64,000 nt of DNA, from positions 372,001 through 436,000 of the forward strand of contig NZ_FMIR01000018.1 in NCBI RefSeq assembly GCF_900095745.1, read 5' to 3'. The number at the start of each line of letters is the position of its first letter. The stretch's first letter is position 1. The DNA comes from Microbacterium oxydans (GTDB lineage Bacteria; Actinomycetota; Actinomycetes; Actinomycetales; Microbacteriaceae). Shown piece after piece: positions 15,172-23,183 of the stretch. The notes below the pieces were generated by a model that was given only the letters and a program-made list of their open reading frames with translations, did no database searches and was not told the DNA's origin. The position numbers and the translations under genes are program-made.

Positions 15172-16514
15172 AGCCGTTCGAGAAGCGCGCGATGGAATCG
15201 CTCTCCGCGCTCCAGCGCGGTGATCTCGACGCTCTCATCGACGCCGTGGATCGAGGCGCGCTGCGCGTTCGACATGTCCAGCGGAGCGAAGCGGTAGACC
15301 GCCGGCGAGAAGCGGTGGAAGTGCCGGGAGTCGGTGGCGGCCATCATCACGTACGGCACCGCCGGAACCCCGGGATGCGAGACCTCGAGCGCGGCCCCGA
15401 GCAGGGCGAACTGCGCGTTGTCGGTGGGCGATTCCGGCGAGGGCTCACTGGCCTCGACCACCTCGACGGACACGAGCGGATCGCGGATGCGGCGGCGCAC
15501 CCGGTACACGGTCTGCTGCGTCGTCTCGCCCAGCGCGATGCGGAGGTTGACGGTCGCGGACGCCTGGGAGGGCAGCACATTCGCGGCCGTCCCGCCGGAC
15601 TGCATCGTCGGGGCGACGGTCGTGCGCACGAGCGCAGCCGGTTCACCGCCGAGCGCCGCGAACACCTGACCGGTGACGAGCGGCGCCGCTCCGAGGAACC
15701 GCAGCAGGTGGCGGGCCGGCCCCGGCGTCTGCGCCGCCAGCTGCGACAGCATCCGCAGGACCGCTTTCGAGGCGCGAGGGCGGAAGGTGGCGGGTCCGAG
15801 ACGGTCGACGGCCCTCCCGATGCGTCGCACAGCGGTGAGTGACGGCGGAGCCGAGGCATGACCGCCCTCGCCGCGCGCCGACAACCGGAGCGTCATCACG
15901 CCCTTCTCGCCGACGCCGATCATCGCCGCCCGACCCGGGACGAACGGCAGGGGCGCGTCGACGACGGCACCGCCCTCATCGACCACGAGCCAGGGCACGA
16001 CGCCGCGCTCCCGCAGCACACGCGCGATCTCTTCGGCTGCCTTCCCGTAGGTCTCCTCGTTGCCGCCGAACGAGAGGTACACATCGCGGGGCGGGGTGAA
16101 CCCGTCGGCGAGCAGATTCTCGACCGCTTCGAGCACGACGATGAGCGGACCCTTGTCGTCCAAGGCGCCGCGGCCGAACACCGAACCGTCGGCGATCACG
16201 CCGTCGAAGGGCGGATGGGTCCAGGCGTCGCTCTCATCGACCGGGACGACGTCGTAGTGCGCCATCAGCACCACCGGTCCGCCCGATGCCGCGGCCGTGC
16301 CCTGCCAGTGGAACAGCAGACCGAAGTCGGTGTGCCGTTCGAGGCGCAGGTGCTCGTGCGTCAGGGGATAAAGCTCGGCGATCAGTGCGACGAACTCCTC
16401 GAACGGTGCCGCACCGCGCTCATCGAGCTCAGCCGAGACCGTCGGGATGCGGATCATCTGCGAAAGCCGCTCGGCGATACCGGGGCGCACGGTCGATGTG
16501 GTCACAGTCGCCAT
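15165..16514 (-). CDS. M20-family metallopeptidase (Xaa-His/carboxypeptidase-like)
   Basis: A 449-residue di-zinc amidohydrolase/peptidase. The metal-site motifs appear in order: VVLMAHYDVVPV (His about 82), GRGALDDKGP (bridging Asp), the catalytic Glu pair in SFGGNEETYG, and DEGGAVVD; the dimerisation domain follows from about 200. It is likely cytoplasmic, with no signal peptide. The ATG at 16514 gives a normal amino terminus (MATVTTSTVRPGIAERL); further upstream the frame is compositionally unlike protein. The natural substrate (dipeptide or acylated amino acid) is not predictable. Confidence 0.87.
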   Translation of the reverse strand: MATVTTSTVRPGIAERLSQMIRIPTVSAELDERGAAPFEEFVALIAELYPLTHEHLRLERHTDFGLLFHWQGTAAASGGPVVLMAHYDVVPVDESDAWTHPPFDGVIADGSVFGRGALDDKGPLIVVLEAVENLLADGFTPPRDVYLSFGGNEETYGKAAEEIARVLRERGVVPWLVVDEGGAVVDAPLPFVPGRAAMIGVGEKGVMTLRLSARGEGGHASAPPSLTAVRRIGRAVDRLGPATFRPRASKAVLRMLSQLAAQTPGPARHLLRFLGAAPLVTGQVFAALGGEPAALVRTTVAPTMQSGGTAANVLPSQASATVNLRIALGETTQQTVYRVRRRIRDPLVSVEVVEASEPSPESPTDNAQFALLGAALEVSHPGVPAVPYVMMAATDSRHFHRFSPAVYRFAPLDMSNAQRASIHGVDESVEITALERGERFHRALLERLG

Positions 16515-16573
16515 CGTACCGAGCGCCCCGGCTCCACCCGTATCCGCCCGCATCGCCGCATCCGCCCGGACGC

Positions 16574-16592
16574 AGCGCCGCCGGGCGGCGCT
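16574..16592 (-). terminator. Hairpin at the end of the MerR-family gene
   Basis: AGCGCCGCC-G-GGCGGCGCT is a 9-bp perfect inverted repeat abutting the stop codon of the MerR-type gene. It should end or pause the regulator transcript before the peptidase gene. Confidence 0.45.
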
Positions 16593-17422
16593 TACGCGTA
16601 GTGCCAGAGCACCGTCATGCGCGCCGGACGCGACTCGTCCCACGGAAGCACGTGCCAGATCTCCCGTGGCGGGCCCACCCTGGTGGCCTTCTGCTCGTCG
16701 ATCCACTCGCAACCGCGGTCGTAGGCGGCGAGGATCGCGGGGAACTCCGTGTCGTCTCCCTCGACCGTGACGGCGACGGCCGCACCGCCGCTCAGGCGAT
16801 GGCTCCGGATTTCCTCCGGGGTGTCCCGGATGACGCGGTCGACCGGAAGGCACACCTCGATGGGACCGTCGCTGTCGGCGGTGATCGGGGCATGGAAGAT
16901 TCCGAACGCGTCGGAGGGGACGGTGAGATCGCGCTCGGCCGCCAGCGCGCTCAATTGCTCGTGCGCCTCGCGGATGCGTTCGTCGAGCTCGCCGACGTAG
17001 GTCGTGACGAGCAGACTGAGCACCGCCTGCTCGGGGCGGATGTCGGTCGTGAGGGACTTCGTGTTCATCGGTGATCCTCTGAAATGGCCACGCGCCTGGT
17101 CGAGGAGCGTGGCGGTCGAGGCTGCGGACGTCCGTACCTGATCCCGGAACGCATCCAGAGCCGCGATCGCGTCGCCGTCAGGCAGCGCGAGCACCTCCTG
17201 GATCGCATCGAGGCTCATGCCCGCCGTCCGCAGCAGGGAGATGAGCCGCCCCGTCCTCGCCTGCTCGATCCGATAGAAGCGGTACCCGTTGTCCGGGTCC
17301 ACCGCATGCGGCACCAGGAGCCCGCGCTTCTCGTAGAGGCGCAGGGCCTTCGGCGAGAGCAGGGCGGCCTCGGAGAAGGGACCGATGCTGAGGAGGTCGA
17401 TGGAGTGGCTCACAGGATTCAC
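16592..17422 (-). CDS. MerR-family regulator with GyrI-like effector domain
   Basis: A 276-residue regulator. The N-terminal winged helix includes LSPKALRLYEKRGLLVP (about 22-38) and NGYRFYR, then the dimerisation helix. The C-terminal domain, about 119-276, is a GyrI-like/Bac_rhamnosid-unrelated effector-binding fold of the BltR/TipAS kind that binds hydrophobic ligands. The GTG at 17422 is chosen for the GAGAG upstream; the ATG-led frame extends further without domain content. An internal ATG at 17068, with GAGG 8 bases before it, could make the effector domain alone. The divergent NmrA-like gene is the likely target. Confidence 0.82.
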   Translation of the reverse strand: MNPVSHSIDLLSIGPFSEAALLSPKALRLYEKRGLLVPHAVDPDNGYRFYRIEQARTGRLISLLRTAGMSLDAIQEVLALPDGDAIAALDAFRDQVRTSAASTATLLDQARGHFRGSPMNTKSLTTDIRPEQAVLSLLVTTYVGELDERIREAHEQLSALAAERDLTVPSDAFGIFHAPITADSDGPIEVCLPVDRVIRDTPEEIRSHRLSGGAAVAVTVEGDDTEFPAILAAYDRGCEWIDEQKATRVGPPREIWHVLPWDESRPARMTVLWHYA

Positions 17423-17565
17423 GATGCTCTCTGCCCTCGGGACAAGGTCAAGCGGTCGCCCGCTCTGAGGAATCGTAGCGAGCAGTTTCTGCGGACGTCT
17501 CACATTTCGAGCACCTGTCCGGTCAGCCATGGAGAAGGATGTACCGAGAAGAACAAGGAGCAGTC

Positions 17566-18303
17566 ATGAGAATCGCTGTCGCAGGAGGAACCGGGACGGT
17601 CGGTCGTCACACGGTGGAGGCGGTGCGCGCCGCCGGGCATGAGGCGATCGTGCTCAGCCGGTCACGGGGAGTCGACCTGGTGACCGGGCAAGGCCTGGAT
17701 GCCGCTCTGGCGGGCGCCGACGCGGTGATCGACGTCGCGAGCATCCAGACGCTCAAGGCGAGCGCGGCGATCGAGTTCTTCACCGCCGCGACCGGGAACC
17801 TGGTGTCGGCGGCGGCGGACGCCGGAATCCGCCACATCGTGCTGCTGTCGATCGTCGGGATCGATCGCATCCCGTACGACTACTACGCGGGGAAGGTCGC
17901 GCAGGAGAAGGTCGTCGAGGCCTCGCGCGTGCCGTGGACGATCCTCCGCGCGACGCAGTTCCATGAGTTCGCGGGTCAGATGTTCGAGCGCGCGAAGGTG
18001 GGCCCGCTGCACCTCGCTCCGAACGCGCGGACGCAGCCCGTGGCTGCCGCCGAAGTGGGCGCACGCCTCGCCGCGCTCGCTGCCGGGTCGCCGCAGGGTC
18101 GCGTGCGCGACTTCGCAGGCCCGCGCGAGGAGAGCCTGTCCGACATGATTCGCGCCTTCGCCCGCCGCGAGGGATATCGCGGTTGGATTCCGGCCCTGAA
18201 CGTGCCGGGGCCCCAGATGGCGGGGATGCGCGCGGGACGTGCTCTGCCCGGCACCGATGCGGACCTGGGTGTCCAGACGTTCGACGAGTGGCTCGCGTCC
18301 TAG
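17566..18303 (+). CDS. NAD(P)-binding protein, NmrA/SDR-atypical type
   Basis: A 245-residue Rossmann-fold protein. It begins MRIAVAGGTGTVGRHTVEA with the GxxGxxG dinucleotide site, has ADAVIDVASIQ after beta-4, and the stretch YDYYAGKVAQEKVVEAS (about 103-119) in the region of the SDR active-site Lys. Members act as oxidoreductases or redox sensors; the substrate is unknown. AAGGAG lies 6 bases before the ATG at 17566. It is transcribed divergently from the MerR-type regulator, which probably controls it. Confidence 0.85.
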   Translation: MRIAVAGGTGTVGRHTVEAVRAAGHEAIVLSRSRGVDLVTGQGLDAALAGADAVIDVASIQTLKASAAIEFFTAATGNLVSAAADAGIRHIVLLSIVGIDRIPYDYYAGKVAQEKVVEASRVPWTILRATQFHEFAGQMFERAKVGPLHLAPNARTQPVAAAEVGARLAALAAGSPQGRVRDFAGPREESLSDMIRAFARREGYRGWIPALNVPGPQMAGMRAGRALPGTDADLGVQTFDEWLAS

Positions 18304-18372
18304 CTCGGGGAACAGCCCGGCGCGGTCTGCGGTTGCACGAGGGAGAAGCATCGCGGATCCGAGGAGGTGGGG

Positions 18373-18639
18373 ATGGAGCTGACCCTGGTGTCATCGTCGT
18401 TCTGCGGCGCCTGCGCACGGACCCGGTCCGTGTTGGCTGACGCCGCTCGATTCCTGCCGGATGCGACGGTGACCGAGATCGATGTGGCGCGGGATCCCGA
18501 TGCCGCAGAAGCACTCGACATCGACGTCACGCCGACCGTGATAATCCGCGATTCCTCAGGAGTCGAGGTGTTCCGCGCCACGGGCGTACCCACCGTTCCG
18601 CAGGTGCTCACCGCGGCGGTCAAGGCGCTGCCGGCCTGA
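18373..18639 (+). CDS. Small thioredoxin-fold protein with CxxC
   Basis: An 88-residue thioredoxin-like protein with the redox motif FCGACART (Cys 13 and 16 region), the cis-Pro TPTVII loop (about 56-61) and a short final helix. It lacks a signal peptide, so it is cytosolic. GAGGAGG lies 5-6 bases before the ATG at 18373, so this start is preferred over the overlapping GTG. It follows the NmrA-like gene and could act as a small disulfide reductase; the partner is unknown. Confidence 0.82.
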   Translation: MELTLVSSSFCGACARTRSVLADAARFLPDATVTEIDVARDPDAAEALDIDVTPTVIIRDSSGVEVFRATGVPTVPQVLTAAVKALPA

Positions 18640-18739
18640 GCGCGGGCGACCTCGTCGGACCTCTTGCGGAGGCACGACACCCGGCGCAGACTGAGCGTCA
18701 GCGGTGCCGCCATCCCACCTCTCACCTCCTGGAGTCCGC

Positions 18740-19153
18740 ATGCCTGCTCTCAACCCGTATCTCTCGTTCCGCACCGAAGCCCGCGAGGCGATGGAGTTCT
18801 ATCAAAGCGTGCTCGGTGGTGAGCTGGTGATCAACACTTTCGGAGAGTTCCCCGACATGGCGCAGGATCCGAGCCAGAAGGACCTCGTGATGCACGCACA
18901 GATCGATGCTCCCGGGGGCCTCGTCCTCATGGCGTCGGACTCTCCCGACGGCATGCCCTACGAGAAGCCGCAGGGGTTCTCGGTGTCACTGAGCGGCAAT
19001 TCGCAGGACGCCACGCGGGCGGTCTGGGAGAAGCTCGCCGACGGGGCGACGATCACGATGCCGCTGGATGTGCCGCCGTGGGGCGGGCTCTTCGGGATGC
19101 TGGTCGACCGCTTCGGCATCCCCTGGATGCTGCACGGCGACCCCGAGGAGTGA
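18740..19153 (+). CDS. VOC-family protein, PhnB-like
   Basis: A 137-residue single-domain protein of the PhnB/3-demethylubiquinone-like VOC group: LNPYLSFRTEAREAMEFY then FGEFPDMAQDPSQKDLVMHAQ, and the typical end WGGLFGMLVDRFGIPWML. The ATG at 18740 has GGAG 6 bases upstream. The usual catalytic metal ligands of glyoxalases are not obvious, as is common in PhnB-like proteins. The function is unknown. It converges on thrC. Confidence 0.85.
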   Translation: MPALNPYLSFRTEAREAMEFYQSVLGGELVINTFGEFPDMAQDPSQKDLVMHAQIDAPGGLVLMASDSPDGMPYEKPQGFSVSLSGNSQDATRAVWEKLADGATITMPLDVPPWGGLFGMLVDRFGIPWMLHGDPEE

Positions 19154-19165
19154 GCACCGCGAGGA

Positions 19166-20569
19166 TCAGTGCAGCGCGTTCGTCTCGATGAAGGCGCGGA
19201 GAGCCTGCTCGTCGTCACCCATCTCGGTCACGTGCTGGGGCGCGCCGAGCATCTGCTGCAACTCCGGCGCGTAACCGAGCTCGACACCGATGGCCTCGTG
19301 GATCGTCTCCGCGAACTTCTCCGGCTTGGCCGTCTCGAGCACGAGCATCGGAACACCCGGCTCGACGAATTCGCGCGCGACCTTGACACCGTCGGCCGTG
19401 TGCGGGTCGATGACCTCACCCGTCGTCTCGTACACCGAGCGGATCGTCGCCAGCCTGTCCTCGTGCGTCGAGGTGCCGCTGACGATGCCGAACTCCTCGA
19501 GGAAGCGCTCCTGATCGGCCGAGAAGTCGAAGTACCCCTGGGCCTCGAGGTCGTCCCAAGCCCCTACGACGCGGGCGGGGTCGCGGCCGACGAGCTCGAA
19601 GATGAAACGTTCGAGGTTCGAAGCCTTGGAGATGTCCATCGAGGGGCTCGAGGTCGCGAGCGTCTGTGCGGCGCTGCGCGGGCGGTAGACGCCGGAGCGG
19701 AAGAACTCGTCGAGCACGTTGTTCTCGTTCGCGGCGAGCACGAGGCGACGGATCGGGAGACCCATCTGCTTGGCGAAGAAGCCGGAGAGGATGTTGCCGA
19801 AGTTTCCGGAGGGCACCGTGAAGGACAGCTCGGTCCAACCGCCGGCATCCGTCGCCCGCAACCACGCCCAGAAGTAGTAGACGGTCTGCGCCGTGATGCG
19901 CGCCAGGTTGATCGAGTTCACCGCACCCAGGTGCTGCGCGCGCTTGAAGTCCAGATCGCCGGCGAGCTTCTTCACGAGGTTCTGGCAGTCGTCGAAGACG
20001 CCCTCGACCGCGATGTTGTGCACGTTCGCGTCGTCGAGCGAGAACATCTGCGCCCGCTGGAATGCGCTCATGCGGCCCTGCGGCGACAGCATGAACACCG
20101 CGACGCGCTCCTTACCGCGAAGGGCGTGCTCGGCCGCCGAGCCGGTGTCGCCTGAGGTCGCACCGAGGATGTTGAGCACCGCGTCGTTTCGCTCCAGCGT
20201 GTACTCGAGCACCTGCCCGAGGAACTGCATCGCCATGTCCTTGAAGGCGAGCGTCGGGCCCTCGGAGAGTCCGACGAGCGTCAGCTCGTCGTCGATGGCC
20301 CGCAGCGGCACGACACCGTCGGGGAAGTCGGCGTATGCCGCGTCGGTCATCCGGGCCAGATCAGCGCGCGGGATGTCGGTCGCGAAGAGTCCGAGCACCT
20401 CGGTCGCCAGCTGCGGGTAGGTCAGTGCCCGCCAGCGTTCGAGCGTCTCACCGTCGACGGTCGGCATGACCTCGGGTACAGCCAGTCCGCCGTCGGGCGC
20501 GAGGCCCTCCAACAGCGTCTCGCTGAACGACTGCGGCTGCATGCCGCCGCGGGTGGAGATGAACTGCAC
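19166..20569 (-). CDS. thrC: Threonine synthase
   Basis: PLP-dependent lyase converting O-phosphohomoserine to threonine, the last step of threonine biosynthesis. The 467-residue length and sequence fit the long (fungal/E. coli-type) class: STRGG start, GPTLAFKDMAMQFLG with the PLP Lys about 110, GATSGDTGSAA phosphate cradle and the second-half PSGNFGNILSGFFAKQMG. The start is the GTG at 20569 with GAGGAG 6-7 bases upstream. It stands alone, not with hom or thrB. Confidence 0.95.
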   Translation of the reverse strand: MQFISTRGGMQPQSFSETLLEGLAPDGGLAVPEVMPTVDGETLERWRALTYPQLATEVLGLFATDIPRADLARMTDAAYADFPDGVVPLRAIDDELTLVGLSEGPTLAFKDMAMQFLGQVLEYTLERNDAVLNILGATSGDTGSAAEHALRGKERVAVFMLSPQGRMSAFQRAQMFSLDDANVHNIAVEGVFDDCQNLVKKLAGDLDFKRAQHLGAVNSINLARITAQTVYYFWAWLRATDAGGWTELSFTVPSGNFGNILSGFFAKQMGLPIRRLVLAANENNVLDEFFRSGVYRPRSAAQTLATSSPSMDISKASNLERFIFELVGRDPARVVGAWDDLEAQGYFDFSADQERFLEEFGIVSGTSTHEDRLATIRSVYETTGEVIDPHTADGVKVAREFVEPGVPMLVLETAKPEKFAETIHEAIGVELGYAPELQQMLGAPQHVTEMGDDEQALRAFIETNALH

Positions 20570-20658
20570 GTTGGCTCCTCGGCTCGGGACTCGGCACGTC
20601 CATTCTCGCAGGGTGTTCGTCGGTGAAATGACGGGATGACGGATGCCGTCGCTCCTAC

Positions 20659-21165
20659 TCAGAACAGCGAGGTCGGCAATGCCCCCTCATGCTCCAGCAG
20701 CCAGCGCTTGGTCTCGAGCCCCTGGCCTTCGTCGCCGCCCGAGTATCCGCCGAGGCCGTCGCCGGCCACCACCCGATGGCAGGGGACGATCAGGGGGACG
20801 GGGTTCGCCCCCATGATCGAACCGATCCCCCGGGCGGGCACCTCGGTGCCGCTGCGCGCGGCGAGCCCTCCGTAAGTGATCGTCTCGCCGTGCCCGACCG
20901 TCTCGTGGAGCGCGGTGAGCACTGCTCTGGTCGCCACGGTCTGCACGCCGAGATCGACCGGTACGTCGAAGCGGCGCAGCGTGCCCGCGAAGTAGGCGGC
21001 CAGTTGCGCGAGCGCCTCGGCGAGCAGCGGATCGGCGGTCGGGCCGGCCGGGAGTGCGCTGCCCTCGGGCGGAGTCGACCGCCACATGACGCGGGTGATC
21101 GCCACGCCATCACTCACCACCCCGATGACGCCGACCGGCGAGGCGAGCGTGGCGAAGGCGGACAT
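20659..21165 (-). CDS. ogt: Methylated-DNA--protein-cysteine methyltransferase
   Basis: Suicide repair enzyme that takes the methyl group from O6-methylguanine onto its own Cys. The 168-residue product has the catalytic IVPCHRVV (Cys about 129), the conserved ITYGGLAARSG (about 96-106) and ANPVPLIVPCHR preceding it. The C-terminal GGYSGGDEGQGLETKRWLLEHEG is typical of the family. It lies upstream of thrC on the same strand with an 89-base gap. Confidence 0.92.
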   Translation of the reverse strand: MSAFATLASPVGVIGVVSDGVAITRVMWRSTPPEGSALPAGPTADPLLAEALAQLAAYFAGTLRRFDVPVDLGVQTVATRAVLTALHETVGHGETITYGGLAARSGTEVPARGIGSIMGANPVPLIVPCHRVVAGDGLGGYSGGDEGQGLETKRWLLEHEGALPTSLF

Positions 21166-21319
21166 GCGTCGAGGCTACCGCCCGCCTCAGACAGACGGAT
21201 CGACGGCCCGGGACACAGCGGTGTCGCAGACCGGGGTGGTGTCGCCGACTGTTCAGGACGACCCTGGACTCAGGGATTCGGCACACGCCGTCCGATGACC
21301 ACGACGACAAGGAGCACCC

Positions 21320-22135
21320 ATGAGCATGACCACCGCGGCACTCGACCTGCCCGACGTGCGTCTCCACTTCGAGCTCCGCGGCGAGGGACCGCTGATGGTC
21401 CTGATCGGTGCCCCGATGGACGCGGATGCCTTCGCCCCGTTCGCGGACGAGCTCGCCGCCGACCACACGGTGCTGACGACCGACCCGCGCGGCATCAAGC
21501 GGAGCATCCTGCACGACCCGTCCCAGGGCTCGCCTCTGGAGCGCCGGGCCGCCGACCTCGCGGCACTGATCGAGCACGTCGACCTCGGCCCCGCGATCGT
21601 CTTCGGCTCGAGCGGCGGCGCCGTGACCAGCCTGGCGCTGGCGCAGGCCCGCCCCGACCTGGCTCCCACGGTCGTCGCCCACGAGCCACCTCTGCTCGAG
21701 CTGCTCCCTGACCGCGTCGAGCAGCGGCGGATCACCGATGAGCTCACGACAGCAGCGCTCTCGGGCGATCGCATCGGCGCCTGGCGTCTGTTCTTCGCGC
21801 AGGCCAACATCCCGATGCCCGAAGAGGCCCTCGTGCAGTGGTTCGGCGGTGAGGTCGATCCGCAGCACCACGCCGACGAGCAGTTCTGGTTCCGATACGA
21901 GCTGCCGGCGAGCGTGCGCTGGCTGCCTGATGTCGAAGCGCTGCGCGCACGCGCGGACCACCTCGTTCTCGGCATCGGCGAGGAGTCGGTCGGTCAGCTG
22001 TGCGAGCGCACGACGACCGCGCTCGGCGCACAGCTCGGCATCGCGCCGACGCGTTTCCCCGGCGATCACACCGGGTTCGTCGATCACACCGCGGAGTTCG
22101 CGGTCCGGTTGCGGGAGGTGCTCGCGGCGCTCTGA
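21320..22135 (+). CDS. Alpha/beta hydrolase
   Basis: A 271-residue alpha/beta-hydrolase fold protein. The nucleophile elbow is FGSSGGA (Ser about 98), the oxyanion region GAPMDADAF lies after beta-3, and the catalytic His is in PGDHTGF (about 247-253). The Asp member of the triad is probably after beta-7, not pinned down. AAGGAG precedes the ATG. The substrate is unknown. It converges on the erm-like gene, with a shared terminator between them. Confidence 0.85.
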   Translation: MSMTTAALDLPDVRLHFELRGEGPLMVLIGAPMDADAFAPFADELAADHTVLTTDPRGIKRSILHDPSQGSPLERRAADLAALIEHVDLGPAIVFGSSGGAVTSLALAQARPDLAPTVVAHEPPLLELLPDRVEQRRITDELTTAALSGDRIGAWRLFFAQANIPMPEEALVQWFGGEVDPQHHADEQFWFRYELPASVRWLPDVEALRARADHLVLGIGEESVGQLCERTTTALGAQLGIAPTRFPGDHTGFVDHTAEFAVRLREVLAAL

Positions 22136-22157
22136 GCGCGTCGACGCCACGACGGGA

Positions 22158-22184
22158 CCGTCGAGCAGATCGTGTGCTCGACGG
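22158..22184. terminator. Bidirectional hairpin between convergent genes
   Basis: CCGTCGAGCA and TGCTCGACGG form a perfect 10-bp stem around GATCGTG. It lies between the converging stops of the alpha/beta hydrolase (22135) and the rRNA methyltransferase (22194), so it can serve both transcripts. Confidence 0.65.
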
Positions 22185-22193
22185 CCCCCTGCG

Positions 22194-22958
22194 TCATCGC
22201 TGCGAGACCTGATCCCAGAGGGCGGCCCAGTGCTCCGGACGCAGGTCGCGGGGAAGACGCCGGTCGTCGGCACCCGCCGCCGCGACGGACCGTCGCGCAC
22301 GAGACATCGGGATGCGTGCCGCCGTGGCCAGCACCGCAGCCAGGTTCGATCCCCGCCCCGTGAACATCGACCGCACGAACGCCTCGTACTCCCGGCGGTC
22401 GGATGCCGGGACGAGCGGTGAGCCGCGACGGGTGATGGCCAGCACCCCACCGTCGACGCTCGGTTGCGGTGAGAACCCCCAGGCCGGAACCCGGCCCTCC
22501 AGAGAGAACTCGAACCACGGCGCGGACTGCGCGGTCATCATCGTGCCGCCGCCGACGCCTGCCCGCTTGCGGGCCACCTCCCACTGCGTCAGCAGGACCG
22601 CCTGACGCCACCGACCGCTCGACAGAAGTCGCCGGAGGATGGGCGTCGTCACATGGAACGGGATGTTGCCGACGACGACCTCCGCGTCGAGCGGATGGCG
22701 CGTCGCATCCGCGATCTCGATGCGCACGTCGGGCAGCGCCTTTCGCAGGCGATGCACCCGATGCTCGTCGATGTCGATCGCCGCGAGGGGTCGCCCCAGC
22801 CTCGCGAGCGAGCGGGTGAGGGCGCCGTCACCGCAGCCGAGCTCGAGGATCGAGCCCGAGGTGCGTCCGACGAGGTCGGTGATGCGGGCGAGGGTCGGAC
22901 GATGGGTGAGGAAGTTCTGGCCGAGTTCGTGGCGGCCGCCATGGATTGAACGAGGCAT
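22194..22958 (-). CDS. erm: Erm-type 23S rRNA (adenine-N6) dimethyltransferase
   Basis: Methylates A2058 of 23S rRNA, giving macrolide-lincosamide-streptogramin B resistance. The 254-residue product has GQNFL (13-17), SAM motif I ILELGCGDGALT (37-48), AIDIDEHRVHRL and the catalytic motif VGNIPFHVTTPILRRLL (about 97-112). NIPF with HVTTPI sets Erm apart from the housekeeping KsgA. The actinobacterial Erm class is clear; a numbered class is not claimed. The ATG at 22958 has GGAG 8 bases upstream; the frame stays open 10 more codons. A leader peptide and alternative hairpins lie upstream, the classical inducible erm design. Confidence 0.9.
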   Translation of the reverse strand: MPRSIHGGRHELGQNFLTHRPTLARITDLVGRTSGSILELGCGDGALTRSLARLGRPLAAIDIDEHRVHRLRKALPDVRIEIADATRHPLDAEVVVGNIPFHVTTPILRRLLSSGRWRQAVLLTQWEVARKRAGVGGGTMMTAQSAPWFEFSLEGRVPAWGFSPQPSVDGGVLAITRRGSPLVPASDRREYEAFVRSMFTGRGSNLAAVLATAARIPMSRARRSVAAAGADDRRLPRDLRPEHWAALWDQVSQR

Positions 22959-22960
22959 GA

Positions 22961-23099
22961 GTGCGCTCCAGAAGAAGAATCGGAGCACCTCGAAGGAGGG
23001 GAGGACGCGAAGAGGCGTCAGTGAGGGCTGCCCGTCCCGAGGTGCGATGACATCTCGGTGGACGGCGCGCAGATGCGTGCGGGGAGCGAGCGCGCCGTC
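22961..23099 (-). promoter_or_regulatory. erm attenuator: three mutually competing hairpins
   Basis: Hairpin 1: GACGGCGCGC/GCGCGCCGTC (23061-23070 and 23090-23099), 10-bp perfect, its 5' side overlapping the leader stop codon. Hairpin 2: GCACCTCG/CGAGGTGC (22985-22992 and 23038-23045). Hairpin 3: GTGCTCC (22982-22988 on the mRNA strand) with the Shine-Dalgarno segment GGAGCGCAC (22961-22969), one base bulged. Hairpins 2 and 3 share bases 22985-22988 and exclude each other, so forming 2 would free the erm ribosome site. Confidence 0.65.
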
Positions 23100-23139
23100 A
23101 GGCGCGGCGGTCGCGGATCACGAAGTTGCGCCCCATCAT
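23098..23139 (-). CDS. erm leader peptide (12-13 aa)
   Basis: ATGATG at 23139/23136 to TGA at 23098 encodes MMGRNFVIRDRRA. The RDR and DRR segments supply the +X+ pattern (basic-any-basic) known to trigger macrolide-dependent ribosome stalling in several erm leaders. Its stop codon lies inside the first attenuator hairpin. There is no strong Shine-Dalgarno, and CATATG about 10-15 bases upstream could be a -10 box giving a very short 5' end. Length, position and content all fit an erm leader; stalling is inferred. Confidence 0.6.
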   Translation of the reverse strand: MMGRNFVIRDRRA

Positions 23140-23183
23140 GGGCGCTGCGCATATGGTTCCCATGCCTGCCAGCATAACGGCAG

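Noticed and set aside
20570..20658. Possible attenuator or T-box before thrC.
   Set aside because: No T-box bulge, specifier loop or Thr-rich leader ORF could be found in the 89-base gap or near the GTG start.
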